A stretch of DNA of 64,000 bases from Aliidongia sp035943795 (GTDB lineage: Bacteria > Pseudomonadota > Alphaproteobacteria > ATCC43930 > CGMCC-115725). Below, piece after piece: positions 17,332-27,032 of this stretch. The stretch's first letter is position 1. Each line of letters opens with the position of its first letter. Location of the stretch: assembly GCF_035943795.1 (NCBI RefSeq), contig NZ_DASZBY010000066.1:62001-126000 (forward strand). Direction: 5' to 3'. The notes beneath the pieces were generated by a model that made no database searches, had not been told where the DNA came from, and saw only the letters and a list, made by a program, of their open reading frames with translations. The translations under genes and the position numbers were made by a program.

Positions 17332-18435
17332 ATGAAAATCCGCAGCATCGAAACCTTCTGCAATCCGTTCGTCGGGTTCGTGCGCGTCACGACCGACGAT
17401 GGTGCGCAAGGCTGGGGACAGGTCTCGGCCTACAATGCCGATATCACGGCACTGGTGGTCCACCGGCAGATCGCTCCCTGGGTACTGGGCCGGAACGCCC
17501 ACGATATCCGGGCACTGATGGATGACATTCCGCGGCGCGAGCATAAATTTCCCGGATCCTACCTGTGCCGCGCGATGTGCGGCCTCGATACCGCGCTATG
17601 GGACTTGCGCGGCAAGCGCGAAGGCAAGAGCGTCTGCGAGTTGCTGGGCGGCACGCCGGGCCGCTTGCGCGCCTATGCCTCGTCGATGAAGCGCGACATC
17701 ACGCCGGTCCAGGAGGCCGAGCGATTGCTGCGCCTGCGCGACGAACGCGGCTTCGATGCATTCAAATTCCGCATCGGCGCCGAGTACGGCCGGGACATCG
17801 ACGAATGGCCTGGCCGCACCGAGGAGATCGTGCCGACCGTGCGCCGCGCGCTGGGCGACGGCGCCACCCTGCTGGTCGACGCCAACAGCGGATTTTCGCC
17901 CGGGCGCGCGATCGAGGTCGGGCGCATGCTGCAGGACCACGGGGTGTCGCACTACGAGGAGCCTTGCCCCTATTGGGAAATTGAGCAGACCCGGCAGGTA
18001 GCCGACGCCCTCGATATCGACGTCACCGGCGGCGAGCAGGATTGCCAGTTCCAGATCTGGCGACAGATCGTCGGCACGCGCGCCGTGGATATCATCCAGC
18101 CCGACGTCTGCTACATGGGCGGCATCACGCGCACCCTGCAGGTGGCCGAAATGGGTGCCGAGGCCGGCCTGCCGTGCACCCCGCACAGCGCCAACCTGAG
18201 CATGGTCACGCTGTTCACCATGCATCTGCTGGGCGCCATTCCGAATGCCGGCAAATATCTCGAATTCTCGATCGAGGGTCCGGACTACTACCCCTGGCAG
18301 GACGGCCTGTTCCGCAATTGGCCCTACACGGTCGAGGACGGCATGGTGACGATACCGAGCGAACCCGGATGGGGGATCGAGATCGAACCTTCCTGGCTGG
18401 AGCGCTCGGCCTATCAAGTGAGTGAAGTGTCCTGA
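17332..18435 (+). CDS. Mandelate racemase/muconate lactonizing enzyme family protein (enolase superfamily)
   Basis: 367 aa. It has an N-terminal capping domain, then an (alpha/beta)-barrel. Candidate metal ligands are Asp183 (LVDANSGFSP), Glu209 (HYEEP) and Glu235 (GGEQD). Lys145 in FKFRIG and the His285/Asp258 dyad (PHSAN; QPDVCYMGG) would be the acid/base pair, as in mandelate racemase or acid-sugar dehydratases. The reaction is proton abstraction alpha to a carboxylate; the substrate is unknown. ATG 17332 is chosen because the longer opening runs into the MocR gene. It leads the ABC transporter operon. Confidence 0.87.
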   Translation: MKIRSIETFCNPFVGFVRVTTDDGAQGWGQVSAYNADITALVVHRQIAPWVLGRNAHDIRALMDDIPRREHKFPGSYLCRAMCGLDTALWDLRGKREGKSVCELLGGTPGRLRAYASSMKRDITPVQEAERLLRLRDERGFDAFKFRIGAEYGRDIDEWPGRTEEIVPTVRRALGDGATLLVDANSGFSPGRAIEVGRMLQDHGVSHYEEPCPYWEIEQTRQVADALDIDVTGGEQDCQFQIWRQIVGTRAVDIIQPDVCYMGGITRTLQVAEMGAEAGLPCTPHSANLSMVTLFTMHLLGAIPNAGKYLEFSIEGPDYYPWQDGLFRNWPYTVEDGMVTIPSEPGWGIEIEPSWLERSAYQVSEVS

Positions 18436-18469
18436 ATACGCCTGCCACCAACCGATAGGGAGACGATCG

Positions 18470-19522
18470 ATGCGCGCGAAGACGCTTATGGGATCCGCCT
18501 TGTCCATCCTGATCGCCGTCGGTTGCGGCACCCGATCCGCCGGCGCCGAGGAACTGACCGTCGTGTCGTTCGGCGGTGCCTACCAGGACGGCCAGAGCAA
18601 GGCCCTGTTCCAGCCCGCCGCCAAGGCGCTGGGCATCACGCTCAAGGAAGAAACCTACACCGGCATCGCCGACCTCAGGCTGAAGGTGAAGGCGGGTGCG
18701 GTGACCTGGGACATCGTCGCCAGCGGCTCGGGCAGTGCGGCACGCGCCGGCACCGAGGGCATCCTGGAAAAGCTCGACTACAAAACCATCGATGTCTCGC
18801 ATTTCGTGCCGGGCACCTATCAGGATTATTGCGTCGGCGGCGACGTGTTTTCGACCGTGCTCGCCTGGAACACCAAGACCTATGGCGACAAGGGCCCGCA
18901 GAGCTGGGCGGATTTCTGGGACGTGAAGAAATTCCCCGGCAAGCGGTCGTACCGGAATGCCGTCGCAGGCTCGCTCGAGCCCGCCCTGATGGCCGATGGC
19001 GTTCCGGCCGACAAGGTCTACGAGGTGCTGTCGCAGCCCGGTGGCATCGAGCGTGCGATCAAGAAGATCAAGGAGCTGAAGCCGAACATCGCCGTCTGGT
19101 GGTCGTCGGGCGCCCAGCACGCGCAGCTGATGAAGGATGGCGAGGTCGACATGATCACCGGCTGGAACGGCCGGTTCGACGTCGTCGCCAAGGACGGCGC
19201 CAAGGTGGCCTATACCTTCAATCAGGCGCTGCTCGACAACGACTGTTACGCGATCGCCAAGGGCGCGCCGCACAAGGACCTGGCCATGCGGTTCCTGGCC
19301 GAGATCGTGAAGCCGCAATACCAGGCCGAGTTCACCAAATACATCACCTACGGCCCGACCAACACGACGGCCTATACCATCGGCGCGATCGATCCCGCCT
19401 ATGCCAAGCTGTTGCCGTCCTACCCGGAAAACGCAGCGAAACAGCTCACGATCAACCTCGATTGGTATATAAAATTCGAGCAGCAGGCAGCGGCCGCCTA
19501 TCAGAACATGATGACCGAATAA
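18470..19522 (+). CDS. ABC transporter substrate-binding protein, spermidine/putrescine (PotD) type
   Basis: 350 aa. A signal peptide with MRAKTLMGSALSILIAVGC and a cut near RSAGAEE precedes LTVVSFGGAYQDGQSKALFQPAAK, the usual start of polyamine-type binding proteins. DIVASGSGSAARAG, WADFWDVKKFPGKRSYRN and AYPENA-like C-terminal segments follow. An AGGGAGA site supports ATG 18470 over the in-frame 18422, which lies inside the upstream gene. It starts 34 bases after the enolase-superfamily gene. Confidence 0.9.
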   Translation: MRAKTLMGSALSILIAVGCGTRSAGAEELTVVSFGGAYQDGQSKALFQPAAKALGITLKEETYTGIADLRLKVKAGAVTWDIVASGSGSAARAGTEGILEKLDYKTIDVSHFVPGTYQDYCVGGDVFSTVLAWNTKTYGDKGPQSWADFWDVKKFPGKRSYRNAVAGSLEPALMADGVPADKVYEVLSQPGGIERAIKKIKELKPNIAVWWSSGAQHAQLMKDGEVDMITGWNGRFDVVAKDGAKVAYTFNQALLDNDCYAIAKGAPHKDLAMRFLAEIVKPQYQAEFTKYITYGPTNTTAYTIGAIDPAYAKLLPSYPENAAKQLTINLDWYIKFEQQAAAAYQNMMTE

Positions 19523-19554
19523 TCGATCGAACTCCTGCACGAGGCGGCTGGTAA

Positions 19555-20640
19555 ATGGTTCGCGCAGCATCCCTACCGATCTACGCGCACCAGATCGCCA
19601 AGTCCTACGGCAGGGTCCGGGCGCTGGACCAGGTCGATCTGGCGGTCCGCAGCGGCGAGTTCCTGACGCTGCTCGGACCGTCCGGCTCGGGCAAGACGAC
19701 CTTGCTGATGGTGCTGGCAGGTTTCATCCGGCCCGACAGCGGCAGCCTGAGGTTCGGCGAAACCGAGATGATCCGCGTCGCCCCGCACAAGCGCGACGTC
19801 GGCATGGTGTTCCAGAACTACGCCCTGTTCCCGCATATGAACGTCGCTTCGAACGTGGGCTTTCCCCTGCGCCTGCGCCGGGTGTCCAAGGCCGACATCG
19901 CCGCCCGCGTCGAACAGGCGCTGGAGACGGTGCAACTGGCCGGCTATGGCGCGCGCGGCATCGAGCAATTGTCCGGCGGCCAGAGGCAGCGCGTGGCCCT
20001 GGCCCGCGCCATCGTGTTCGAGCCGCGCATCCTGCTGATGGACGAGCCGCTGTCGGCTCTCGACAAGCAATTGCGCGAGCATATGCAGATCGAGCTTCGG
20101 CGCCTGCATGACAAGCTGGGCATGACCACGGTTTATGTCACCCACGACCAGCGCGAAGCCCTGACCATGTCGGACCGCGTCGCGGTCATCAGCCAAGGGC
20201 GGGTCCTGCAGCTGGATGCGCCCCGACGGCTCTACGAGCACCCCGCCAACCGCTTCGTCGCCGAATTCATCGGCGAGTCCGCGTTCCTGCCCGTGGAGCG
20301 AACCGGCGATAGCTTCTTCCACGACGGCCACCGGCTGAAGATCCGCGACTGTCCGGTCGTCGACGGCAACTGCCTGCTGATGCTGCGGCCCGAGCGGCTG
20401 CAGCTGCTGGGAGCGACGGCGCCGGATCATCTCAACATCCTGCGCGGCACCGTCGAGCAGGTGGTCTATCAGGGTGACAGTTTCCAGCTGCAGGCCCGTC
20501 TGGCCGACGGCAGCGCCGTGGCCTTGCGCGGCGTCTCGACCCAGGACGCGATGGCGACGCTTCCGCGGCCCGGTGCGCCGGTCATGTTCGGGCTCGCCCC
20601 CGAAGACACCGTGTTGCTGGCCGACGAGCGACGCAAGTGA
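19555..20640 (+). CDS. ABC transporter ATP-binding protein, PotA type
   Basis: 361 aa. Walker A is GPSGSGKTTLL (about residues 42-52), the Q-loop is VFQNYALFPHMNV, the signature is LSGGQRQRVALARAI, Walker B is ILLMDEPLSALD, and the H-loop is VTHDQREALTMSDRV. The C-terminal TOBE domain (from about 270) is the regulatory part typical of PotA/CysA ATPases. Its stop overlaps the next start (GTGA). Confidence 0.93.
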   Translation: MVRAASLPIYAHQIAKSYGRVRALDQVDLAVRSGEFLTLLGPSGSGKTTLLMVLAGFIRPDSGSLRFGETEMIRVAPHKRDVGMVFQNYALFPHMNVASNVGFPLRLRRVSKADIAARVEQALETVQLAGYGARGIEQLSGGQRQRVALARAIVFEPRILLMDEPLSALDKQLREHMQIELRRLHDKLGMTTVYVTHDQREALTMSDRVAVISQGRVLQLDAPRRLYEHPANRFVAEFIGESAFLPVERTGDSFFHDGHRLKIRDCPVVDGNCLLMLRPERLQLLGATAPDHLNILRGTVEQVVYQGDSFQLQARLADGSAVALRGVSTQDAMATLPRPGAPVMFGLAPEDTVLLADERRK

Positions 20641-21518
20641 GCGCGCTGAATGCCGACGAGCTTCGCCGCGATGCGTTCCGCGAACGGCTGGCGCTGTTCG
20701 GCCTGACCCTGCCGGCCCTGGTGCTGGTCACCATCACGATGATCCTGCCGATCGCGTGGCTGTTCTCGTTGTCGTTGCTGGCCGACGACGGCAGCATCAG
20801 TCTCGAGAATTATCGGCGATTGGTCGAGCAGCCGTCCTATGGACGCATCTTCGCCACGACATTCGAGATCAGCGCGGCCGCGACGGCGATCTGCGTGCTG
20901 CTGGGCTATCCGCTGGCCTATCTCCTGTCGCAACTGTCGCCGCGCGTCGCCAACCTGTTGATGATCGGCGTGCTGCTGCCGTTCTGGACCTCGATCCTGG
21001 TGCGGACCTATGCCTGGCTGGTGCTGCTGCAGCGCCATGGGCTGGTCAACACCTGGGGCATCGAGCTGGGGTTGTGGGACGAGCCTCTGCCGCTCGTCTA
21101 CAATCCGGGCGGCACGCTGCTGGGCATGGTCCACATCATGCTGCCGTTTCTGATCCTGCCGCTCTACGGCTCGATGCGGGCGATCGATCGCAATTACCTG
21201 AAGGCCGCGGCCAACCTGGGCGCCGGCCCGATCCGTGCCTTCTGGCAAGTGTTCTTTCCGCTGTCCCTGCCCGGCCTGCTCGCAGGATCCACCATCGTGT
21301 TCATCCTGTGCCTGGGCTTCTACATCACGCCCGCCATGCTGGGCGGCGGCAAGGTGATCATGGTCGCAAACCGGGTCGCGAACGATGTCGAGCTGTTCTT
21401 CAACTGGGGAGCCGCCAGCGCTCTGGGTGTCGTGCTCCTGGTGGCGACCATGATCGTGCTCGCCGTCGCCTCGCGGCTGACCCCGCTCGGCCGGATCTTC
21501 GGTGGGCACGGGCCATGA
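20637..21518 (+). CDS. ABC transporter permease, PotB type
   Basis: 293 aa inner-membrane subunit starting with GTG inside the GTGA overlap. Helices include LALFGLTLPALVLVTITMILPIAWLF and LLMIGVLLPFWTSILVRTYAWLVLL. The EAA loop is YLKAAANLGAGPIRAFWQVFFPLSLPG. It pairs with the PotC-type permease, to which it is coupled by an ATGA overlap. Confidence 0.92.
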   Translation: MSALNADELRRDAFRERLALFGLTLPALVLVTITMILPIAWLFSLSLLADDGSISLENYRRLVEQPSYGRIFATTFEISAAATAICVLLGYPLAYLLSQLSPRVANLLMIGVLLPFWTSILVRTYAWLVLLQRHGLVNTWGIELGLWDEPLPLVYNPGGTLLGMVHIMLPFLILPLYGSMRAIDRNYLKAAANLGAGPIRAFWQVFFPLSLPGLLAGSTIVFILCLGFYITPAMLGGGKVIMVANRVANDVELFFNWGAASALGVVLLVATMIVLAVASRLTPLGRIFGGHGP

Positions 21519-22330
21519 GCTGGCTCGGCCGATCGGCCACCGAGACGCAGATCCCGCACCGGTCGCGGCTGTGGCTCTATCTGATCACGGGCCTGGTCCT
21601 GGCGTTCCTGGTCCTGCCGACGCTCGTCGTGATCCCGATGTCTTTCTCCGCTTCGCAATATCTGGAATTTCCGCCGCGCGAATGGTCGTTCCGCTGGTAT
21701 GAGAGCTATTTCCAGTCCGACAAATGGATGCAGGCAACGGCGACCTCGCTCAAGGCGGCCTCGCTGACCGCGCTCCTGGCGACTCCGCTCGGCACCATGG
21801 CGGCCTACGGCCTGTTCCAGTCGCGCCTGCGCTTCACGTCCCTGGCCATGCCGCTGCTGCTGACGCCGATCATTACGCCGGTCGTCCTGGTCGGCATCGG
21901 CGTGTTCTACGCCTATGTCCGTCTGAAGCTGGTCAACACGCTGGTGGGCATCGTGCTGGCGCACAGCATGCTGGCCCTGCCTCTGGTGGTGCTGGTCGTC
22001 ACCTCGGCGCTGAAAAGCTACGACATGAACCAGGAGACCGCGGCGCGCAGCCTGGGCGCCTCGCGGCTGAGGGCGTTCCTGCTGGTCACGCTGCCGCAGA
22101 TCCGCTTCGCCATCATGACCGCCGCCGTTCTGTCGTTCCTGACCTCGTTCGACGAAGTGGTCATCGCGCTGTTCGTGTCGGGCGGCGACAATTCGACATT
22201 GACGCGCAACATGTTCAACGCCCTGCGCGATCAGATCGACCCGACCATCGCCGCGATCTCCACGGTGATGATCCTGGTCTCGTCATTGCTGCTGGCGCTC
22301 TCCCAGATCCTGGGCCGGGAACGTCGATAG
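21515..22330 (+). CDS. ABC transporter permease, PotC type
   Basis: 271 aa. The first helix is LWLYLITGLVLAFLVLPTLVVIPMSF, followed by the loop FPPREWSFRWYESYF typical of PotC proteins. The EAA loop is NQETAARSLGASRLRAFLLVTLPQIRFAI, then LSFLTSFDEVVIALFVSGG. The ATGA overlap sets the start. It ends the enolase/PotDABC operon; likely cargo is a polyamine, betaine or another small amine or acid. Confidence 0.92.
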   Translation: MSWLGRSATETQIPHRSRLWLYLITGLVLAFLVLPTLVVIPMSFSASQYLEFPPREWSFRWYESYFQSDKWMQATATSLKAASLTALLATPLGTMAAYGLFQSRLRFTSLAMPLLLTPIITPVVLVGIGVFYAYVRLKLVNTLVGIVLAHSMLALPLVVLVVTSALKSYDMNQETAARSLGASRLRAFLLVTLPQIRFAIMTAAVLSFLTSFDEVVIALFVSGGDNSTLTRNMFNALRDQIDPTIAAISTVMILVSSLLLALSQILGRERR

Positions 22331-22445
22331 CGCGAATCCAAGGAGAAGCCGTTGGGGGCGAGCGCGCCACGCCGCCTGCTTCGTTACTTTTCCTGCGGGC
22401 GCTTCGGCCCTAAGCTCCGGCTCCGACCAGCCCCGAGGAGCCTTC

Positions 22446-24500
22446 ATGTCCCATCCCGCCGAAAACCCCGTTCTCTCTGCGTGGACCGGCCCTTACGGCG
22501 GCGCTCCGCCGTTCGACAAGATCAGGACCGAGCATTTTCCGCCGGCGCTCGACGCTGCCATCGCCGAGAAGCGTGCCGACGTGGCCGCCATTGCGGCCAA
22601 TCCCCAGCCCGCTACCTTCGCCAATACGCTGGAGGCGCTGGAGGCTTCGGGCCCGCAACTCGCCCAGGCGGTCAAGCTGCTCCAGGTCTACACCTCGACG
22701 ATGAACGACCAGGCGATGCGCCTGGTGCAAACGGCGTTCGCTCCCAAGCTCGCGGCCCTCGCCGACGAGATCACGCATAATCAGGCCCTCTACGCCCGCG
22801 TGGCGGCGGTCTTCGAGGCACGGGAGCGCGCCGGCCTCGATGCCGAGCAGCAGCGGCTCGCGTTCGTGATCCACGACCGCTTCGTGCGCCGGGGTGCGGG
22901 CCTCGACGCCGCTGCCAAGGCGCGGTTGCAGGCGATCAACCAGGAACTCGCCTCGTTGCAGACGCGCTTCTCCCAGAACGTGCTGGCGGACGAAGAGGGC
23001 GAGGCGCTGGTCCTCGACAGCGCGGCGGATCTCGACGGTCTGTCCCCGCAACAGATCGAAGCGGCGGCTGCGACCGCGACGGCCCGCGGCCTGCCCGGCA
23101 AGTGGGCGATCGCCAATACCCGTTCGGCGATGGACCCGTTCCTGACGTACTCGGCGCGGCGGGATCTGCGCGAAAAGGCCCTGAAGCTCTGGCAGGCCCG
23201 TGGTGCCGGCGACAACCGTCCGATCATGACCGAGATCCTGAAGCTGCGCGCCGAAAAAGCCCGGCTGCTCGGCCATCCGACCTTCGCTCATTGGATCGCA
23301 GACGGACAGATGGCGAAGACGCCCGAGGCGGCACTGAAGCTGCTGACCGACATCTGGCACCCCGCGACCGCCCGGGTGCGCGAAGAGGCGGCGGAGATGG
23401 CCGAGGTCGCGGTCGCCGAGGGCGCGAACGCATCGATCGCCCCGTTCGACTATCGCCATTACGCCGAGAAGGTGCGCAAGGCGAAGTACGCCTATGACGA
23501 AACGGAAGTGAAGCCGTACCTGCAACTGACCAAGATGGTCGAGGCGATGTTCTGGGCCGCGGGCGAGCTGTTCGGCCTGCGCTTCACCCAGGTCCACGAT
23601 CTGCCGGTCTACCATCCCGACGTCGTGGTCTATGAGGCGACCCGCGACGGTGAGCGGATCGGGCTCTTCTACTTCGATTTCTATGCGCGGCCGGGCAAGA
23701 GTTCGGGCGCCTGGATGAACGAATACCGCACCCAGCAGCGGCTGGGCGGTGTTGCGGTCACGCCGATCATCTCGAACAATGAAAACTATCTGAAAGGCGC
23801 GGCGGGCGAGCCGACCTTGATCTCCTGGACCGACGCCGTGACGTTGTTCCACGAATTCGGCCATGGCCTGCACGGCCTCAACTCCGACGTCACCTATCCG
23901 TCCCTGGCGGGAACGGCGGTGCTGCGCGACTTCGTGGAACTGCCCAGCCAACTGTTCGAGCATTGGCTGCCGACGCGGGAGCTGCTTGGCCGTTTCGCGC
24001 TGCATTACCGGACCGGAGAGCCGATGCCGAAGGCGCTGGTCGACAAGATCCTGCGCGCCCAGGCCTTTCGCCAGGGCTTCCAGACCGCAGAATACCTGTC
24101 CAACGCGATCATCGACCTGAAGGCCCATCTGGCCGGCGACACCGCCATCGATCCCGCGGCATTCGAGGCGCAGGTGCTGAGCGAGATCGGCATGCCGACG
24201 GAGATGGTGTTGCGCCATCCCTTGGCCGCGTTCACCCACATGTTCGCGTCCGAGAGTTATGCCGCCGGCTATTACAACTACATCTGGGCGGACACGCTGA
24301 CGGCCGACGCGGCCGAAGCCTTTGCGGCGGCACCCGGTGGTTTCTACGACAAGGACCTGGCCCGCCGACTGCTCGATGGCGTCCTGTCCATCGGCAACAA
24401 GCGCGATCCGGGCGACGCCTTCCGCGACTTCCGCGGCCGCGACGCCACGGTCGATGCCCTGATGCGCGACCGGGGCTTTGCCGCACCCCTGGAGGCATGA
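22446..24500 (+). CDS. M3 family oligopeptidase (oligopeptidase A / dipeptidyl carboxypeptidase type)
   Basis: 684 aa cytoplasmic zinc peptidase. The catalytic motif is TLFHEFGHGLHGL (HExxH, about residues 468-480), with the third ligand Glu in RDFVELPSQLFEHW about 28 residues later. A helical N-terminal cap is present and there is no signal peptide. The family degrades short peptides, including imported peptides and cleaved signal peptides. GAGGAG precedes ATG 22446. PrlC and Dcp are hard to separate from sequence alone, so no symbol is given. Confidence 0.92.
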   Translation: MSHPAENPVLSAWTGPYGGAPPFDKIRTEHFPPALDAAIAEKRADVAAIAANPQPATFANTLEALEASGPQLAQAVKLLQVYTSTMNDQAMRLVQTAFAPKLAALADEITHNQALYARVAAVFEARERAGLDAEQQRLAFVIHDRFVRRGAGLDAAAKARLQAINQELASLQTRFSQNVLADEEGEALVLDSAADLDGLSPQQIEAAAATATARGLPGKWAIANTRSAMDPFLTYSARRDLREKALKLWQARGAGDNRPIMTEILKLRAEKARLLGHPTFAHWIADGQMAKTPEAALKLLTDIWHPATARVREEAAEMAEVAVAEGANASIAPFDYRHYAEKVRKAKYAYDETEVKPYLQLTKMVEAMFWAAGELFGLRFTQVHDLPVYHPDVVVYEATRDGERIGLFYFDFYARPGKSSGAWMNEYRTQQRLGGVAVTPIISNNENYLKGAAGEPTLISWTDAVTLFHEFGHGLHGLNSDVTYPSLAGTAVLRDFVELPSQLFEHWLPTRELLGRFALHYRTGEPMPKALVDKILRAQAFRQGFQTAEYLSNAIIDLKAHLAGDTAIDPAAFEAQVLSEIGMPTEMVLRHPLAAFTHMFASESYAAGYYNYIWADTLTADAAEAFAAAPGGFYDKDLARRLLDGVLSIGNKRDPGDAFRDFRGRDATVDALMRDRGFAAPLEA

Positions 24501-24507
24501 TCATCCC

Positions 24508-25638
24508 TCATGCCGCCGCCCGCTTCGCCATCAGGCGCTCCGGCATGAAACCCGCGATCTGACGCTGGGTCCCACCCTCGACGATGAGATCACTGAGGAT
24601 CGCGCCGACGACGGGCACCAGTTGGAAGCCGTGGCCGGAGAAGCCGAATGCATGGAACAGGCCGGGCTGGTTCGGCGAGGCGCCGATCACCGGCAGCAGG
24701 TCGCGGGTCTTGGCCTCGATCCCGGTCCAGCTGCGCGCGATGCGCACGTCGCCCACCAGCGGGAACAGATCGACCGCCGCGCGCGCCCCCTTGGCCAGGT
24801 TCGCGAAATCGACGCTGCTGCTCTGCCGGTCGAGATCGGCCACCCCTTGCAGGCCGCCGCCGATTACCAGGGTCCCCTGATCCGACTGCTTGAACGACAG
24901 GGCGCGCCCGACGACGCTGACGACGGGGTCGATGAACGGGGCCAGCCGTTCCGTCACGATCATCATCGAGGCCTTCATGCCGAGTTCGATCTCGTCGCCG
25001 AACAGGGCGGCGAGCCTGCCGGCCCAGGCGCCGCCGGCATTGACCACGGCGGAAGCCACGAAGCGGCGCGTTCCCGAGCGGAGCAGCCAATCCGGCCCCT
25101 GGCGCTCGACCGCGTCCAGGCCGCAACCTTCGATGATCGTGACACCCGCGGCCTCGCAGGATCGGCGGAAGGCCACGATCGTCCGGTGCGGATCGGCGGC
25201 ACCGTCCCGGCGGGCGACGAGCGCACCGACGCAGTGCGGGCTCAATGCCGGCGCCAGGCGGCGCAGCTCGGCCGCATCGATCAGTTCCTCGTGGGTATAG
25301 CCGAGCGCCCGCATCCGTGCCTCGCGCTCGAGCAGGTCCGGCCAATGCCGGTCGAATTCGGCGACACGGATCTGGCCGTCGGCATGGAAGCCGCAATCGT
25401 CGCCGACGAGGGCTTCGATCCGGTGCCACATCTCCATCGCTTCGAGCGAGATCGGCACCTCCGCCAGGTCGCGCCCGAGGGTACGGACACCGGCCGCGGT
25501 GGCACTGGAGGCGTGCCGGCCGACCCAGGCCCGCTCGAGCACGACCGTGCGTCGGCCAGCCCGGGCCAGATGGAGCGCCGCCGACAGGCCATGCAGCCCG
25601 CCGCCGACCACCGCGACATCGAAGCCCGGCACGCTCAC
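24508..25638 (-). CDS. FAD-dependent amine/amino acid oxidase, DAO family
   Basis: 376 aa. The FAD-binding VAVVGGGLHGLSAALHLARAG starts at about residue 7, TAAGVRTLGRDLAEVP follows, and the C-terminal GFSGHGFQLVPVVGAILSDLIVEG contacts FAD. The GTG start at 25638 is chosen because it forms a GTGA overlap with the stop of the upstream gene; a second in-frame GTG lies at 25632. It is the last gene of a four-gene operon that also encodes a three-part oxidase. Two DAO-type flavoproteins in one operon suggest successive oxidations. Confidence 0.85.
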   Translation of the reverse strand: MSVPGFDVAVVGGGLHGLSAALHLARAGRRTVVLERAWVGRHASSATAAGVRTLGRDLAEVPISLEAMEMWHRIEALVGDDCGFHADGQIRVAEFDRHWPDLLEREARMRALGYTHEELIDAAELRRLAPALSPHCVGALVARRDGAADPHRTIVAFRRSCEAAGVTIIEGCGLDAVERQGPDWLLRSGTRRFVASAVVNAGGAWAGRLAALFGDEIELGMKASMMIVTERLAPFIDPVVSVVGRALSFKQSDQGTLVIGGGLQGVADLDRQSSSVDFANLAKGARAAVDLFPLVGDVRIARSWTGIEAKTRDLLPVIGASPNQPGLFHAFGFSGHGFQLVPVVGAILSDLIVEGGTQRQIAGFMPERLMAKRAAA

Positions 25639-27032
25639 GAGACCGGATCCGTCTCGTCGAGACTGGCGAGTTCGCCCAATGTCACGGGCTTCAACGGCGG
25701 CCTGACGCGGTAGAAGCCGACCTCGCCGACCGGGCGCTGCTGGGCCGCGGCGACGAGATGCATGACCGTGTAGCCGCATTGCCGGCCCTGGCATGGCCCC
25801 ATCCCGGCCCGGGTGAAGGCCTTGAGCTGGTTCGGTCCGGGGCGTCCCAGCGCCGCGCGCGCGCGGATGTCGCCGGCGGTAACCTCTTCGCAACGACAGA
25901 CGATGGTCGCATCGGGGGGTGCGAAGACCTGCGCCCTCGGCGCGAACAGCACGTCCAGGAAGGGGCGCAGCGCCAGCGCGCGCGCGAGGCTTCGGTGCAA
26001 CGGGCGCGCTTCGGCCTCGACCTCAGCTGCCGCCAGGCCGCCGATCGTGACCGCCGCTCTAAGCCCGGCCAATCGTCCGCGCAATTCCGCCGCCCCGACA
26101 CCGCCGATACCGGCCCCGTCCCCGGCCACGAATATGCCGGGCTGGGAGCTCTCACCCCAGGCGTCGAGCTTCGGGACGTAGCACAGCTGTCTCGCGTGCC
26201 ACTCGACCGCGCAGCCGAGCGCCAAGGGCGCGTGAATGCTGGGCACCACGCCTTCGTGCACCAGCAGGACTTCGGCCGGAACGGTGCCATCGCGCCCGTC
26301 CTCGGTACGATACCGCAGGGTCTGGAGCCGCCCCTCGCCTTCGGCCACGAGTTCCGTGACGTGGCGGATCACGGGAACGCCGGCACGCTTGAGCGCCAGC
26401 GTCCAGGCCAGGCCCTTGACGAGATCGCCCAGGCTGGACAGGGCACCGGGCAGGTGCGGCAAGGCCGCCATCATCCGGCCGTGCGGCGTGGTGTCGAGGA
26501 AGCCGGCGATCTTGCCGCCGGCCGCCAGGAGTTGCGTCATGTAGAGCAGCGGCAGCGGTCCCGAGCCGGCAATCCAGACCGGCTGCACCGGAACGGTGTC
26601 GGCAGTCTTGAGCAATATCTGAGCGGCACCGACCGTCAGGACGCCCGGCAACGTCCAGCCCGGAAACGGCGCCGGGCGCTCCTGGGCACCGGTCGCGAGG
26701 ACGATCGCCTTGGCCGTGACGGTGCGCGCGGTACCATTGCGCGTCAGGAAGGCCCGGAAGCCCGGCTCGATCTGCCACAGCTGGCTGCCGGGCTCGTAGG
26801 TCGCCCCGCACGCCCGAAAGCCCGCCGCCCGCTCGGCGCCGGAGCGATAGGATGCGCCCAGTCGGGCGCCGCGCGGGGTGGCGGCGACTGTCTCGACCCC
26901 GCGCCAGATCTGTCCGCCCGGGGCCGGCTGGTCGTCGACGACCAGCACGGTCAGCCCATGGCGCCGGGCAGCGACGGCGGCGGCCATGCCGGCGGGGCCG
27001 GCACCGACGATCAGCAGATCGACCGCGCTCAT
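25635..27032 (-). CDS. FAD/NAD(P)-dependent oxidoreductase with BFD-like [2Fe-2S] domain (HcnB/opine oxidase subunit A type)
   Basis: 465 aa. It starts SAVDLLIVGAGPAGMAAAVAARRHG, followed by a pyridine-nucleotide-disulfide-type second Rossmann region (VWIAGSGPLPLLYMTQLLAAGG) and FVAGDGAGIGG. Near the C-terminus, ATIVCRCEEVTAGDI and GPCQGRQCGY form a four-cysteine BFD-like cluster site. This architecture matches HcnB, OoxA and D-hydroxyproline dehydrogenase alpha subunits. ATG 27032 overlaps the stop of the small ferredoxin-like gene (ATGA). It probably passes electrons from the catalytic beta-like subunit at 27306 towards the respiratory chain. Confidence 0.87.
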   Translation of the reverse strand: MSAVDLLIVGAGPAGMAAAVAARRHGLTVLVVDDQPAPGGQIWRGVETVAATPRGARLGASYRSGAERAAGFRACGATYEPGSQLWQIEPGFRAFLTRNGTARTVTAKAIVLATGAQERPAPFPGWTLPGVLTVGAAQILLKTADTVPVQPVWIAGSGPLPLLYMTQLLAAGGKIAGFLDTTPHGRMMAALPHLPGALSSLGDLVKGLAWTLALKRAGVPVIRHVTELVAEGEGRLQTLRYRTEDGRDGTVPAEVLLVHEGVVPSIHAPLALGCAVEWHARQLCYVPKLDAWGESSQPGIFVAGDGAGIGGVGAAELRGRLAGLRAAVTIGGLAAAEVEAEARPLHRSLARALALRPFLDVLFAPRAQVFAPPDATIVCRCEEVTAGDIRARAALGRPGPNQLKAFTRAGMGPCQGRQCGYTVMHLVAAAQQRPVGEVGFYRVRPPLKPVTLGELASLDETDPVS

